Under the pieces are notes generated by a model. The model was not told the origin of the DNA, ran no database searches, and saw nothing but the letters and a program-made list of their open reading frames with translations. Of a DNA stretch of 64,000 nt, positions 33,561 through 46,791 are shown one piece after another (positions within the stretch are counted from its first letter, which is position 1; every line of letters starts with the position of its first letter). This stretch comes from Cichorium intybus (lineage: Eukaryota > Streptophyta > Magnoliopsida > Asterales > Asteraceae), in assembly GCA_023525715.1 (NCBI GenBank), contig CM042012.1:119432298-119496297 (forward strand). The letters are read 5' to 3'. A program made the translations under genes and the position numbers.

Positions 33561-35769
33561 TATGAATACATAGGCTAGAAGATAAAATGTATTATCGGCT
33601 AGTGATAGTAAACACCAACATAACAGTGAGATAGTTTTGTTATGAACACACATGGTGGGTAAGAATCCGATCCTTCTTTTGAAAATTGGGAACAAGCTGT
33701 GACAAACGAAAATTTATTTACGCGTATATTTGACACTTAAACGTGTTATGGATGGACGAAAAGGGTCAAAGGAGAAAAAATATGGAAATGTATGGATTAA
33801 TACCTTTTATTAAGTCATTATGAGATATGAGTTCGTTTAGAAATTGGTCTTACTGAAATGAGGGCGAATTGGGAAATAAAGGACCAAAAGTGAAATTTTT
33901 ATTTCCAAATCTTTAAAAATTAATATCTCAAAATCTATAAGGAATTGAGAAAATGTCCTCAAGGAGACTTTGATAGTATTTGAGATAATAAAAATATAGG
34001 AAAAAGATTCGAGTCATTTGGAGTGATAACGAATAAGTTATGATGGAATTAAAATGATCCAAAAGTGATAATCGTTGTCAAATGACAATGTTCAAGGGCC
34101 TATAACGAAAATTACAGAAAGAATTGGACTAAAGTCAGTAAATATGAAATGTTAAGCTCTTCCCACCTTTTTAAAGATATACCATTTGTAAATTTTGGAT
34201 GTCTCATGTGAAACTTATACCTAAGTGAAAATCTGAAAAAATAAGGATAAGTGAAGTAATTATTCTAAGTTATTAGTGGAAGGGCGTTTTGGGCATTTAA
34301 TAGAAAATATTGACTAAGTCAAAAAGTGAAAACCAGGGACGCGTTTTTGTTCCTGTGGCACTCGTATTCGTCAAAACAAGGGGGGATTGTGATTTGCAGC
34401 AGAATTTCATACGTAAACAATACGCATTGGATTCGTGTGTGCGCAAATCGAATCAGAAAGAGAGAAGAGGAGATCAAGACTGTTTAGCCCATGTGGGTTG
34501 CGTATTCAATCAGTGAGATAAAAATCAGACATCGGAAAGGAAGCAGCCCGCTACTAATGGGGTCATCGAGGGTAGCAGCGCCGCCCTTGGCGGTGGGTTT
34601 GGGTGGTTGACGACAGCCTAACGGCGGTGTAGGTCTGGAGCTGTTTAAACATCGGCTTCGGTCCTTGTTATTCACGATTTCAGCAAGAGGCATAGATCGA
34701 TGTGAGAAGGAAGCAACAGCCAAAAGGTTGTTGTTGTCGGTATTTGTGTATGCCGCCGCCGCCAGAGATGACCGTGGTGGTCGACGGTGGTCAGCAATGG
34801 TGGAGATGGGTACTGTTGACCCGATTTATTGAAAACAGCCCTCTTACTTCCGAGTTCCGGTTTAAGGTATAATTCTTGGAACCCTAATTGTTTAAAACAT
34901 GAATTCGACTAGAAATTCATGTTGCATGTTACATTTTTCAGAAATTAGGATGTTGTGTAAAGTCGTTTCTTCGGTGTATGGTTGAATCAAAATGAGTTCT
35001 TGATGCATGTTGGTTTTGGTGTTGGTTTTTGGGCTCTAACACCTTATGGATTCAAGAAAACAAATATAATTGTAAGGTTTTTGGTCTCTTTGGTTTGATG
35101 CTTGTGTGAATGTCGATTATAGCTTCAAAAAAAATCAAGAACACAAGAAACTTTATATTGTTAGGTTTGATCTTGAAGTGTCAAATGCATGTGAAGGAAT
35201 TGTTGGAGAGTTTTATAAACATTTGGTACTTAATTGGAACTTTCAAAGAAACAAGATCATATGAATTGTTTGTTTGATAAATGGATAGTTTGACACTTTG
35301 TTAGTCAAAACCGAAAATTTGCATTGAATTGGTATGGTGAAATATTAGAATTCCAATAGCAAGTATTGAATGGTTGATTCAAGTTTAAAGCTATGGTTGG
35401 TGTATTATTGTGGTAACTTCTAATATTTGTTGGAATGGAATCTTGAATTCCAACCATTTTGGGACAATTTTTCGTATGTACAAAAATAGCACAAAAGTGA
35501 ACCTAGAAATTAATTGGAAAAGTATTTTGAAGTGTTTGGAACACATTTGTGTCAAATGAAAGGAAAATAACATATTTTGTATCAGTTTCTATTTTTAGAA
35601 ACTTTATTTGTCGAAATTTTGCCAAAAGGGTATAAATGAGTAAAAGGAGAATTTGTTTGACGTCTAACCATTAAAGTGAGTTTAAAGAGAAGTAAAACGC
35701 ATTATTTTTCTAGAATAACTTTGTAGAAACCTGAAAAATACAATTTTTGGTCAAAATGGAACAAAAGGG

Positions 35770-36134
35770 TGCTATGCCCCCATTAAAGTATACATACAAA
35801 AGGAGGGGTAAAATGGGAATTAAACCACAGGAAAAATAAAGCGAGTTCTTCAGGGGTAATTGCGTAAATTAATTAATTAAGTTGTTGGGTTGTTTTGCTT
35901 TTAGTGAGTGCCTGTGGGAGACAGAAAGGTAGTTATTACAATCAAGAAGATTCTTCTTCCAGGAGATTGCTAGCGTCTCGAATAGCTAGATTGTTCTTTC
36001 TATCTTTTAGTTGTGGTCACTGAAATTCCCTGTTAATCATTTGATTTCAGCAATACAATCATTTGAGTTCCTTATTATCGAGGGTTCTAGTGTGTTGATT
36101 GACATAATTGATTCTAATTTGTTAGTTCATAGCA
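35770..36134 (+). repeat. 5' LTR of the Gypsy element
   Basis: 365 bp, starting TGCTATGCC and ending TTCATAGCA; the ends TGCTA/TAGCA are inverted. Confidence 0.93.
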
Positions 36135-36137
36135 AAT

Positions 36138-36149
36138 TGGTATCAGAGC
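36138..36149 (+). promoter_or_regulatory. Primer-binding site (initiator Met tRNA type)
   Basis: TGGTATCAGAGC, three bases after the 5' LTR. It is the usual complement to the 3' end of initiator methionine tRNA in plant LTR elements. Confidence 0.93.
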
Positions 36150-36155
36150 GTGAAG

Positions 36156-39100
36156 ATGACACCTCCTGGGAATGTATCGCAGCGAATAGAGGTGTTGGAA
36201 GAAGAGATGGGGAGCATGCGTTCCTCCATTAACGACCTCACTGGCCAAGTAGCACTTCTAGTGGGGAAAATGACGGAAATCGCTGCTGATAATGGAAAAA
36301 TCCTTGTATCATTGGGAAACCCAGGTCGAGCTCCAGTCAGACAGGATGCACAAGGAGGTGACGACGGATCGATTTCCATGATTCCACCAAACAATGAAAC
36401 AAATAACAGTGGGAAGACGAATTGGAGATTTAGGAAGCTTGACATGCCCTTGTTTGATGGGGTCAACCCTGATGGGTGGATTTTAAGAGCGGAGAGATAC
36501 TTTTCGTTCTATAAGTTGGAGGAAGGGGATAAGATGGAGGCGGCGGTGGTATCGCTAGAAGGGGATGCTCTTCTGTGGTATCAGTGGGAAAATAGGAGGA
36601 AGCCGATCCAAAATTGGGAAGATCTTAAGCTCGTAATCCTTCGTCAATTCCGTCACACAAAAGTCGGTTCTCTCTATGAGCAATGGCTCGCCGTCGTACA
36701 ATCGGGATCAGTTTCGGAGTATCAACGGCAGTTCATCGAGCTCTCAGCGCCGTTAGTCAACGTATCGAAGGATGTCGCTATGGGCCACTTCATTAATGGG
36801 TTGCGGAAGGACATTCGGGCTGAGGTTCGGATTTTGGGCCCAAAGACAGTGGATCAAGCAATGGACTTAGCTCTCAAAGTGGAAGAAAAATTAAGCCCGG
36901 GGACTGTTCGAACGGTGAGTTCTAAACCTAGCACTAATTCGGCTACCTCTTTTCGAACAACTCCACTATCGTTGACTATGAGTGGAGCCGCCAACCCAAA
37001 TCGGGCTGGAATCACAGGGAATGTAACAAGATCGGGTGGAGAAGCTCAATCGGATCGATTAACCAGGAATGTTAGGAGACTTACGGATAAAGAATTGCAG
37101 GAAAAGAAAGATAAAGGGATGTGTTTTCGGTGTGATGAAAAGTGGAAAGTGGGACATATCTACAGCCGTCGGGAGCTTAGCATTCTTCTAACCTTGGAAG
37201 ATGAAGAAGAAGGTGAGCAAGAAGAACTGGAACTGGTGAATGATAACCGAACCACAGAGGTATGTCTCAATTCTGTGATGGGAATTACCAAACCCAAGAC
37301 GATGAAATTGAAAGGATCCATTCAAGGGGAATAAGTAATAGTGATGATAGATCCCGGGGCAACTCATAATTTTATATCACTGAACACAATTAAGAAATTA
37401 GAGATTCCCGTTTCTAATACCGGTGGGTTTGGAGTCACGTTGGGAACAGGGGTAACAGTACAAGGAAATGGTGAATGCAAGGGGGTCATAATCCAATTGC
37501 AAGGGCTACGAATTACAGAGGATTTTTTACCCTTCACGCTGGGAAATTCAGATGTGATTCTAGGAGTGCAGTGGCTAGAGAAGCTTGGTCCAGTGACTAC
37601 TAATTGGAAAACGCAATTAATGCAGTTTGAGATTGAAGATATTACGACAGTTATCCGTGGCGATCCTTCATTGGAATGCTCAAGAGTATGTATCGAACTA
37701 TTAAACATGCGGGAGTGGGATACTTGGTGCAGTACAATCAACTTACAGAAGAGCAGGAGGATCATCCTCAAATTCCGTCTTTTTTTGGAAGCTCTAATTC
37801 AACAATATTCTTCCGTTTTCAACATGCCACACGGTCTTCCACCGGAGAGGGGACACGAGCATCATATCATACTGAAGACCGGGACTGACCCGGTGAGCGT
37901 CCGACCATACAGGTATCCCCAAATTCAGAAAGACGAAATTAGCCGGCTTACTCAAGAAATGCTCACGGCAGGAATAATACAACCATCCACGAGTCCATTT
38001 TCCAGCCCAGTGTTATTAGTCAAGAAGAAGAATGGCTCCTAGAGGTTCTGTGTGGATTATAGGGCTCTAAATCATGTCACCATCCCCGACAAATACCCCA
38101 TTCCAGTTATAGATGAATTATTGGACTAGCTCGATGGATCTTGCGTGTTTACAAAACTTGATTTAAAGTCCGGATACCATCAAATTCGCGTGAAGACAGA
38201 AGATGTTCCAAAGACCGCGTTTCGGACACACGAAGGGCATTATGAATTTCTAGTGATGCCCTTCGGGTTGACAAATGCCCCGGCAACGTTTCAAGCCCTT
38301 ATGAATGACGTGTCCCGGCCATTCTTACGTAAATTTGTGTTGGTTTTCTTCGATGACATATTAGTGTATAGTAAATCCGAAGAGCAGCATCTGTCACATG
38401 TTCAAATGGTGCTTGGGAAGTTGAAAGAGCATTCATTATACGCTAATTTTGAGAAATGCAATTTTGGACAAACGCAAGTTGCATATCTAGGACATATAGT
38501 GTCAAAGGAGGGGGTAGCAATGGATCCGGATAAGGTCAAAGCTGTGTTAGAATGGACAGTACCCAAGACGGTTAGAGAATTGCGGGGATTTCTTGGATTA
38601 ACCGGGTATTATAGACGGTTCGTGGCGGGTTATGCTTCCGTGGCAGCCCCACTCACTGATTTGCTTAAAAAGGGGGAATTTGTCTGGAGCCCTGATGCAG
38701 AGGTGGCATTTGAGAGACTTAAAGTAGCTATGACATCAGCACCCATCTTGGCGATGCCCAACTTCTCGAAATCTTTTATCATAGAAACAGACGCATCCGG
38801 GTATGGAGTCGGGGCAGTTTTATTGCAAGAAGCTCATCCAATCGCCTATTACAGTCAAGTTTTGGGAATACGGAACCGTTTAAAGCCAATCTATGAGAAG
38901 GAGTTAATGGCGATAGTATTAGCTGTTCAGAAATGGCGTCATTATTTACTAGGTAGACACTTTATTATACGAACCGATCAACGCAGCTTGAAGTTTTTAT
39001 GGGAGCAACGGGAGATTGGATCGGAATATCAACGTTGGTTTTGCAAACTCATGAGTTTCGATTTTGAAATTCAGTATAAAGCAGGGGTTACAAACAAAGT

Positions 39101-40691
39101 TGCTAATGCCCTTTCACGAAAATTAGTGCCCGATTCCGAGCCCGAGTTGAGAAACCTTGTAACCACCCAAAGAATTTCGCTAGAGCCATTACAGAAAGAG
39201 ATTGCAGATGATCCCTTCATACAACAGATTATGTCTCAATTGTTGACTCAGCATCAACCTGCAGCGGGATTCACGTTGGAACGAGACCGCTTAATGTACA
39301 AGGGCCGTTTAGTGATACCCAAGTCGTCTTCACTGATTCCAACATCGCTTCGGGAGTACCATGATTCGAAAACGGGGGGACATGCTGGGGAATTCCGTAC
39401 ATACCAACGTATCGCGTCTGAGTGGTTTTGGGTTGGGATACGAAAGGATGTAATCAAGTATGTGCAAGAATGTCGAGTGTGCCAACAACAAAAGCATGCT
39501 ACTACCCATCCAGCCGGGCTGCTCCAACCGTTAGCTCTTCCGAACTTAGTTTGGGAAGAAATAACAATGGATTTTGTTGAAGGATTACCGAACTCGCACG
39601 GTGTAGACACAGTTCTGGTGGTAGTCGATCGGTTGTCCAAATATGCCCATTTCCTAGGGTTGAAACACCCTTTTACAGCAGTCACTGTTGCCACTGTATT
39701 TATTAAAGAGATAGTCCGTTTGCATGGTTTCCCTCATTCAATCATTACCGACCGGGACAAGATTTTTATGAGTCATTTTTGGCGAGAACTGTTTCGAGTG
39801 CAAGGAACCGTGCTGAAGAGAAGCACTGCCTATCATCCACAGTCGGATGGCCAATCCGAAGTGGTGAATAAAACATTGGAAGTTTATCTTCGTTGTTTTA
39901 TCCAAGGAAAACCGAAGCAATGGGCCCAATGGCTTCCGTGGGCGGAATATTGGTACAACACTTCGTACCAGTCGTCGGCGAAGTGTACTCCTTTTAAACT
40001 GCTCTACGGTCGCGATCCCCCACATTTGGTGCGACAATCGGCTGGCCAGACATCCGTTGGATCTTTAGATGAACTGTTACAGGCGCGAGAAGCAGTTTTA
40101 GACGAGCTGAAATTTAATCTCTTACAGGCTCAACAGAAAATGAAGTTTTGGGAAGACAAAAACCGAAGGGACGTGACTTTTGCTGTTGGTGATTGGGTGT
40201 ATCTTAAGTTGCAGCCATACCGCCAACAGTCTGTAGCTAAGCGACCCAATGTGAAGTTAGCTCCACGATTTTTTGGACCATTCGAGCTGTTGCAGCGTGT
40301 TGGGTCCGTGGCGTATAGATTACAATTACCGACAACATCCTGCATTCACCCGGTGTTTCACGTTTCACAATTGAAACGTGCCAAGGGAAATCACTCGGAC
40401 CCTCCTACTGTTCCATTACAACTAACTGATGATTTAGAGCTTGATGTTGCCCCAGAAGCGTTACTGGGTGTTCGTTCTCGTATGGTGGGTCAAACGGTTT
40501 GTCGTGAAGTGTTGATTAAGTGGCAGGGCCTCTCGGAGACAGATGCCACGTGGGAGGAACTCGATGTAATTAACCACGCTTTTCCCTCTTTCCACCTTGA
40601 GGACAAGGTGGCTCTTTGGGGGTGGGGTATTGCTAAGCCCCCATTAAAGTATACATACAAAAAGAGGGGTAAAATGGGAATTAAACCATAG
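36156..40691 (+). pseudogene. Gypsy gag-pol reading frame with three in-frame stops
   Basis: One continuous frame from ATG 36156, interrupted by TAA at 37332-37334, TAG at 38040-38042 and TAG at 38127-38129, with no frameshift. Gag: LFDGVNPDGWILRAERYF and LLWYQWENRRKPI. The zinc knuckle reads CFRCDEKWKVGHIYSRRE, lacking its last cysteine. Protease: MIDPGATHNF, where the usual serine after Asp is proline. RT begins in the second open stretch and continues with KLDLKSGYHQIR and FFDDILVYS; RNase H has IETDASGYGVGAVLL. Integrase has a zinc-finger region (GGHAGEFRTYQRI ... CRVCQQQKH) and the acidic residues in MDFVEGLP, TDRDKIF and QSDGQSEVVN. A chromodomain-like tail (VLIKWQGLSETDATWEEL) ends the frame inside the 3' LTR. 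The stops and lost residues make this copy unlikely to move by itself. Confidence 0.93.
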
Positions 40692-40995
40692 GAAAAATAA
40701 AGCGAGTTCTTCAGGGGTAATTGCGTAAATTAATTAATTAAGTTGTTGGGTTGTTTTGCTTTTAGTGAGTGCCTGTGGGAGAGAGAAAGGTAGTTATTAC
40801 AATCAAGAAGATTCTTCTTCCAGGAGATTGCTAGCGTCTCGAATAGCTAGATTGTTCTTTCTATCTTTTAGTTGTGGTCACTGAAATTCGCTGTTAATCA
40901 TTTGATTTCAGCAATACAATCATTTGAGTTCCTTATTATCGAGGGTTCTAGTGTGTTGATTGACGTAATTGATTCTAATTTGTTAGTTCATAGCA
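40631..40995 (+). repeat. 3' LTR of the Gypsy element
   Basis: 365 bp, almost identical to the 5' LTR and preceded by the purine-rich GGGGGTGGGG tract (about 40617-40627). The pol frame runs 60 bases into it. Confidence 0.93.
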
Positions 40996-41389
40996 AAGGG
41001 TAAAAATGTCAGAATTTGGCATTTATGCTTTAGGAACCATACTTAGCCATTGAGATGGAACTAGATGATGACTAGAAGTAGTTCAAGAATGATTAGACAA
41101 TTACTATATGTTTAGTTGTCTAATAAGTTCTAATATTCTATTAGATTAATAGAGATTGAGGAACGCTCGGAAGCAACGAATGGCTAGAGCTACGTTTATG
41201 TGGATTAGTGTAGCTAGACGCACCTAGCTACTAAGATGAGTACATGTGGCTTTTTCCCTCTATGGGGTACATGGCAAAGTAGTTATAAATTCGTATGTGA
41301 CATTCAAATATGAAATGAAATGCAAGTCTTTTGACTTATGTCATGTTTATGAAAGTTTTATATCTCGTTTATGAAAGAATGTTTTATGA

Positions 41390-41640
41390 AAGTAAGTTTT
41401 GGCATCAAGCCATAATTATTTGAAATAATGTTTTGGTATCAAGCCAAAATGATTCGAAAGTATGTTTTGACATCAAGCCACAATGATTCGAAAGTATGTT
41501 TTGGCATCAAGCCACAATGGTTATGAAAGTATCTTTTGGCATCTAGCCTAATGTTATTTATGAAATAATGTTTTGGCATTGAGCCTTATGTGGTTATGAA
41601 AGAATGTTTTGGCATCTTGCCTTAATGAGTATTAGAACAA
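41390..41640. repeat. About 36-bp tandem repeat in D1
   Basis: TTTTGGCATCAAGCCA and close variants recur about seven times (41398, 41432, 41466, 41500, 41535, 41569 and 41606), spaced 34-37 bases apart with GAAAGTATG between them. D2 has a looser counterpart (TACTTTCA... GGCTATATGCC, 19700-20110). Confidence 0.85.
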
Positions 41641-42646
41641 ATGTTTGACAAGAAGCAAAGTTATGGATTTAATGTTTGGCCCGGGCAATGATGTTCCCCA
41701 AGGGGACTATAGAGAAATCTACTGGGACGGTACCACTCCCTTCGCGAAGTAGATGTCCTAAGCTAATAAGGCCATGATGGACTGATCAAGTTCTCTCCAT
41801 TCTGGTATAGACTTGGGGTATCACCAAGAGTGATTAATGCCCTAAGTATAAAAAGCAAGCATGTTGAGATACCAATCAAAGCATGTGATAAGATGCTGAG
41901 GTGGTTTGATCATGTTCTTACCATCTCAGTATAGACTTGGGGTATCACCAAGAGTGATTAAGGCCCTAAGTATAAAAATCCAATTGTGTTAAGATACCAG
42001 TCAAGTTTAAGTAATGAAAGTTTTATAATGACAATCTTCTTATGAAAGGCTTTAAAAGCAAAACGATGATATATTTCAGTTATAATGATTTTAACAGCAA
42101 GTGTTATGATATGATTTGATTACAAAGGTTTTGAAAATGATATATGTTATGTTTATAAATGTCTTGTGTCCAAACCCATGTAGCTCACGAGACGTTTTCG
42201 TCTTACGTATTTTATTTTATGCCATGTATGTTAGGTTCTAGACATGAGAGATAGAAGCAAGTAGATGACCTGAAGGAATTTGGATCTTAGATGGAGTGAA
42301 CCTTGGCTGATATCCTGGTTTGTAATCCTAACTTGCTTTCTATGGTTTAGTTTGGTATGAAGTTGTAACCCCCGTAGTTGTTTAAACATTTGAACAACTT
42401 AATTGTTTTGTTGGGACCGAAATTTTAAGACATGACACGAGGTCATGAGAAAAGTTTTTAAAGCTTGACAATTTGTTCTATAAAGAAACACGGTTTTCGA
42501 AATATGAGATTTTTCAATACTGAGTTTTATAAAATACCACACCAGCTATTGTGCTTTTAGCGCTATTGCGCTTTTGGTGGTAATGCGCTTTTGGTGTTAA
42601 TGCGCTTTTAAAAACAAATTATGAAAAATCGGGGCGTTACACAAGC

Positions 42647-43979
42647 TTTTTAGCCTTTCTTTGTGATGGAAGCAACTCCCCACTTTGCATATAAAAGTAA
42701 ACTTAGAAAATTTATTTTATATTTCATATTTTAAACAAGATGTACTTTTAATACCATAAGAGGACATTCGTAAGTTATATCGATACATACCAAAACATAA
42801 ATGCAAACATATATAAGAATGATATGAGTGTTACTACAATTAAAATGTATAAGGATATTCAAGATGTCCTCAAAATCCTATGCATGGTTATCAAGGAAAT
42901 ATGTCATATTCATGCGTCTAACACATGTATCCATACATGGAAATGTAAGCCATAAAAGACCATAAGCTAAAAAGTTTAGTGATTAACATCTCATGACTTG
43001 TTTCATATTAATAGAACATATGTACACACATCCCAACATAAACAATATTATCATTGTTATGCTCACATTCCAATAACAATGATGTGCTATATAAACGCAA
43101 TTAAATCAAACAATATGTATATGTATCATTACTAATTCATAAGTCCTCTATAACTCTCATGTATACATTCCACATATATATGACACTAATTATTCACAAG
43201 TTCCATTAAACTCTCCCATGTAAAAACTCTTTCATAAACCACCAATCAACGATACACGCTACCAAAAACTATATCATAAACCACCCACATGTTGTTCAAA
43301 AAACAATAAAAAAAGATACGACCCCGTGAAACTATATCATAAACCACCCACATTTGTGTATTCGCTACCAAAAACTATATCATAAACCACCCACATTTGT
43401 GTATTCGGGTGCCTATGCTTTCCAAACATCCCGACACCCCATAAACTAGCCCAGCACGACCCCACGACCCCGTGAATCTATCTTGACTACCCGTCTCATC
43501 AAAACGGATACGTTGCCTAAATCTAGCCACCAAAATATCATAATTTCTTGCCATGTCATATTTGATGAGACCATTTTTCCCTGTGGCTCAATGACACTAA
43601 ATCAACCTCCGTTATATCATTTTCTTGACATTGTCTCTCCCGAACACAATATCTATTCTTGTAAATTTCTCCAGACACCACCGCCCACTTAACCACCTCC
43701 TCGGGAGCTACATCAATCCTCGACATCCTCCGCACCTTTGCTATTGGTTCCTTTATTGACTCGTTCCAGCCCCACACGACTATCTTTTACAACTGAGACA
43801 GCACCCTCCCTACCGGGTGCAACCAACACTCTAACAGGCCCTTCAGACCTTCCTCCTCTTTCGTCGGTTATATTTACCCACTCGATGATGACGTGATTGT
43901 GTTATGGGATCATAAAACTAGTTCAAAAACTCATATTACATGTTGATTCCTCCTTTCTGGTCCCTCATTCCTATGCTTA
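42647..43979. other. AT-rich spacer with short tandem repeats
   Basis: No supported gene. Between 43215 and 43415 the phrase ACTATATCATAAACCACCCACA occurs three times, with the related CATAAACCACCAATCAACG just before it. The rest is unassigned AT-rich DNA, and 43440-43890 is slightly richer in C without a recognisable product. Confidence 0.4.
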
Positions 43980-45802
43980 GGTGTTTAAAGACCCTCACTA
44001 GCAAAATGCTATGAAGGATGAACATAAAACACTTATTTCTAATGATACGTGAGTTCTTGTTCTGAATCCAGATAATGCTAATGTGGTTAATTGTATTTGT
44101 TTGTTTAAGAAGAAACATAATTCAAATGCCTCTCCGGCTCGGTACAAGGCACGTCTTGTGACTAACGGCAAAATCAACTTCTTGATATTTACTAGGATCA
44201 AACATTTAGCATTGTTGTCAAACCGGCCACCATTCATGTTGTTCTTAGTCTTGTTGTGTCTCAGGAGTGGTCGCTATGATAACTTGATCTGAATAATTCC
44301 TTTCTTCTTAGGCAAATTCAAGAGATTGTATACGTTCAACGATCTCCAAGTTTTACGGATCTAACACGTCCTAATTATGCTTGTCTGCTTCAGCGATTAC
44401 TATACGATAGGTATGAACATTGTTTCGTAACCGGCCAAAACAGGATAGGGAACCGGGATAGAGTGATATATAGAATAAGGAACAGGACCGATGGATGCTA
44501 AACCGGTTCCGATGTCGGTGCCGATTAAGTAATTATGAAGTGGTTTTTCCAACACATTAAGTAATTATTTAGTTTTATAAGTTGTTTTCCATCCAAATAA
44601 GTCGCTTTTTTCAGACCATTAAGTGATTTCTAGCCTATTAAGGCATTGATCAAAGAAACCAAGTATCTGATTACAATTCTTGTGTCTTTTTAAAGTTTAT
44701 AGTTGTAGTTGATGGGGAGGAAGTGACTTGATAGTGTCTACAGGAGCAAGTCAGTTTAAATGAGGATACACGGTCAATTACACATTATGGATGCAAATTA
44801 AGTGCCCTTTTCGTAACCCGGTTCGGTCCACTTTTTCGGCGGAACTGAAATTGCTGAATCTAAGAACCGGATGATGTAAAACTTGGAACTGACAACCGCT
44901 AATAATATACGAATTTTGAATCGTTTTCGGGGACGATTCTCGTTCGAGTCCAGCTTGATCCGGTCCAACTAGTCCTTTTGCTTATGGCTACTCTATGACC
45001 TTAAGTAAGCCCCTAGAGCTTGGTTTCATCGGTTGGCACAATTCATCTTTAGGTTGGTTTTCACTCACAACATATGTGGCTTCCTTTTATTTGTATATCA
45101 TCAAGGGTTCATATGACCTATTTACTGCTATGTGTTGATGATATTGTGCTCGCTGCCTCATACATTGACCTTATAAGATAGATCATTTCTATATTGGCCA
45201 CAAGAGTTCTCTATGATAGACCTTGGTGACCTTAATTTTTTCTTAGGATTAAAGTCTATCGAGATCGACACGGCATGTTCCTATCATAGCAGAAATATGC
45301 CCTTAATATTTTACATCGCGCCAAACGTTTGTACTCTGACGGACACTCTAGTCAAGTTGGACGGATCCAATCCTCCGGTTTCTAACCCTACATTATTTAG
45401 CAGTCTTGCAAGTGCTCTTCAATACCTCATTTTTACTAGACCGAATATTACATACGTTGTTCAATAGATTTGTCTACAAATGCATGATCCCCGAGAGCCT
45501 CACTTCACGGCCCTCAAGCAGATTCTTCACTACATTCGAGTCATCACCTCTAACGACTTTCAATTATATGCCTCCTTTCCTCATGGTTTGACTTCATACT
45601 CTTATGCGGATTGGGTTGGGTGTCTAACAACTCATTGGTCCACCTCTGGTTATCGTGTCTTTCCAAGACACAATTTGCTCTCTTAGTTGTTTAAACATCA
45701 AGGAACTATCTCTCATTTAAGTACCAAAGTTGAATATTGTGCTGTTGCGAATGCAGTTGTTAATAGTTGGTGGCTTCACAATATTTTTCAGGAGTTATGA
45801 AA
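43980..45802 (+). pseudogene. Ty1/copia reverse transcriptase-RNase H relic
   Basis: Heavily mutated copia pol, plus strand: KHNSNASPARYKARLVTNGK (44115) is the RT start, then LTRPNYACLLQRLLYD. After an inserted element (44408-44990) come the LK.APRAW-like motif, LLLCVDDIVLAAS with the catalytic DD (45125), MIDLGDLNFFLGLKS (45213) and LASALQYLIFTRPNITYVVQ. RNase H follows with MHDPREPHFTALKQILHYI, YADWVGC, TSGYRVF and STKVEYCAVANAVV. The numerous stops show it is old and dead. It is cut at its right end by element F. Gag, protease and integrase are not visible. Confidence 0.85.
44408..44990. mobile_element. hAT-like insertion in the copia relic
   Basis: A 583-bp insert breaks the copia frame between LLQRLLYD and LYDLK. 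Its ends (TAGGTATGAACA; TTTGCTTATGGCTA) are weakly inverted, and the 8-bp flanks CTATACGA and CTCTATGA agree at 6 of 8. Its CCGGTTC-rich arms resemble the outer element at 28356. Confidence 0.5.
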
Positions 45803-46791
45803 TGTGACACCCGTTTTCCTAACCAAGATGCTTATGCAAGTAAGTTATGGTGTTTATTTGCTAAGTATGTCTACTGAGTTGCTAAAATAGATTTATAACA
45901 AATCTTTTGTGCATAGATGTTGAGTTTGAGATATGGTTAAAATGATTTAGTTGTGAGTTGTTTTAAGTAGAGATGTGGCGATTCTTTATAATTGCCTTAG
46001 TATTTTGAGGTTTTTGATGTGTAAGAAGAGGTAGGAGTCTCTTTTATGAATTATTGGTGAAGTGGAACTTAATTGAGTATGAGTTTGGGTTACGGAAGGT
46101 GTTTTATTAAAAAAAATTGAAGAGTTTTAGCTGACAGCCATATTAGCGACGCTAACCTTTATGTTAGCGGCGCTAATATCCTGTGATCAAACCCCTTGTT
46201 AGTCGTGAATGTTCATTTCGGGAGAAAACATTTCCAAAACACCTCTAGATGCGATTCTAAGCATTTTTCACCAAATTGGTTGAGGAGAAACGTAAAGGAG
46301 CTTTGGGAGATCAAATCTAACATCTTGATTTCGTTCTTGATCCATAAATCAAAGAGGTAATTTGATTTATTTGAGTTTTGGGGGTTTTTGAAATCCTAAG
46401 CGCTTAATTCACGGAATTGAGTTGTTTTGTGATATTTGATGTTAGTAAATGATCTTAGGATGTTTTCCTAACCTTGTGGTATGAAAATTATCAAGTTTTC
46501 ATGGCTGAAACCAAAAAGTCACGATATTGGGCTGGACCGTCAAAGTTAGCGGCGCTAACTTTTATGTTAGCGGCTAACTGTATGAAATGGGGTTTTTCAT
46601 CCCTTTTCAAGTATTTGAGCTTGGGTGTCAGTGGTTGGGATGTTTAGGAGTAATTGATACATGATTTATGATGTTTTACCCCAGCTATTACATTAGGAAT
46701 GAGTCCAATGCGAGAAACTCGGGTGTATTATGTCCGGATCCACCACAAGGTGAGTACTATCTAATACTTGTGTAGAGTTATATTTGATATA

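Larger units (their letters stand above)
35770..40995 (+). mobile_element. Ty3/Gypsy chromovirus-type retrotransposon, near-intact
   Basis: Complete element with two 365-bp LTRs, a primer-binding site, gag-pol in one frame and a perfect 5-bp target duplication AAGGG (35765-35769, 40996-41000). The LTRs differ at about six positions (near 1.6 percent by eye), so insertion was recent. Domain order is gag, protease, RT, RNase H, integrase and a C-terminal chromodomain-like module; short LTRs with about 5.2 kb total suggest the Reina-like chromoviruses. It sits inside D1. Confidence 0.95.
33698..42641 (+). mobile_element. Element D1, same family as D2, split by a Gypsy element
   Basis: Starts TGTGACAAACG and ends GGGGCGTTACA with a perfect 5-bp duplication CAAGC (33693-33697, 42642-42646). 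Without the nested Gypsy element (35770-40995) it is about 3.7 kb. Landmarks shared with D2 (on its minus strand) are GAGTACATGTGG ... GGGGTACATGGCA near 41235, CTTCGCGAAGTAGAT near 41740, CTTGGGGTATCACC near 41813 and again near 41937, and CTCACGAGACGTTTTCGTC near 42184. No known coding domain was seen. It is probably a non-autonomous retroelement with TG..CA ends, class not settled. Confidence 0.7.

Noticed and set aside
36156..38129. Programmed stop-codon read-through in the Gypsy gag-pol
   Set aside because: Three stops, two of them inside RT, plus lost zinc-knuckle and protease residues, fit mutation better than a regulated single read-through site.
45803..46791. Independent gene between the copia relic and element B
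   Set aside because: No reading frame or splice pattern; the start and landmark blocks match the D-type elements.
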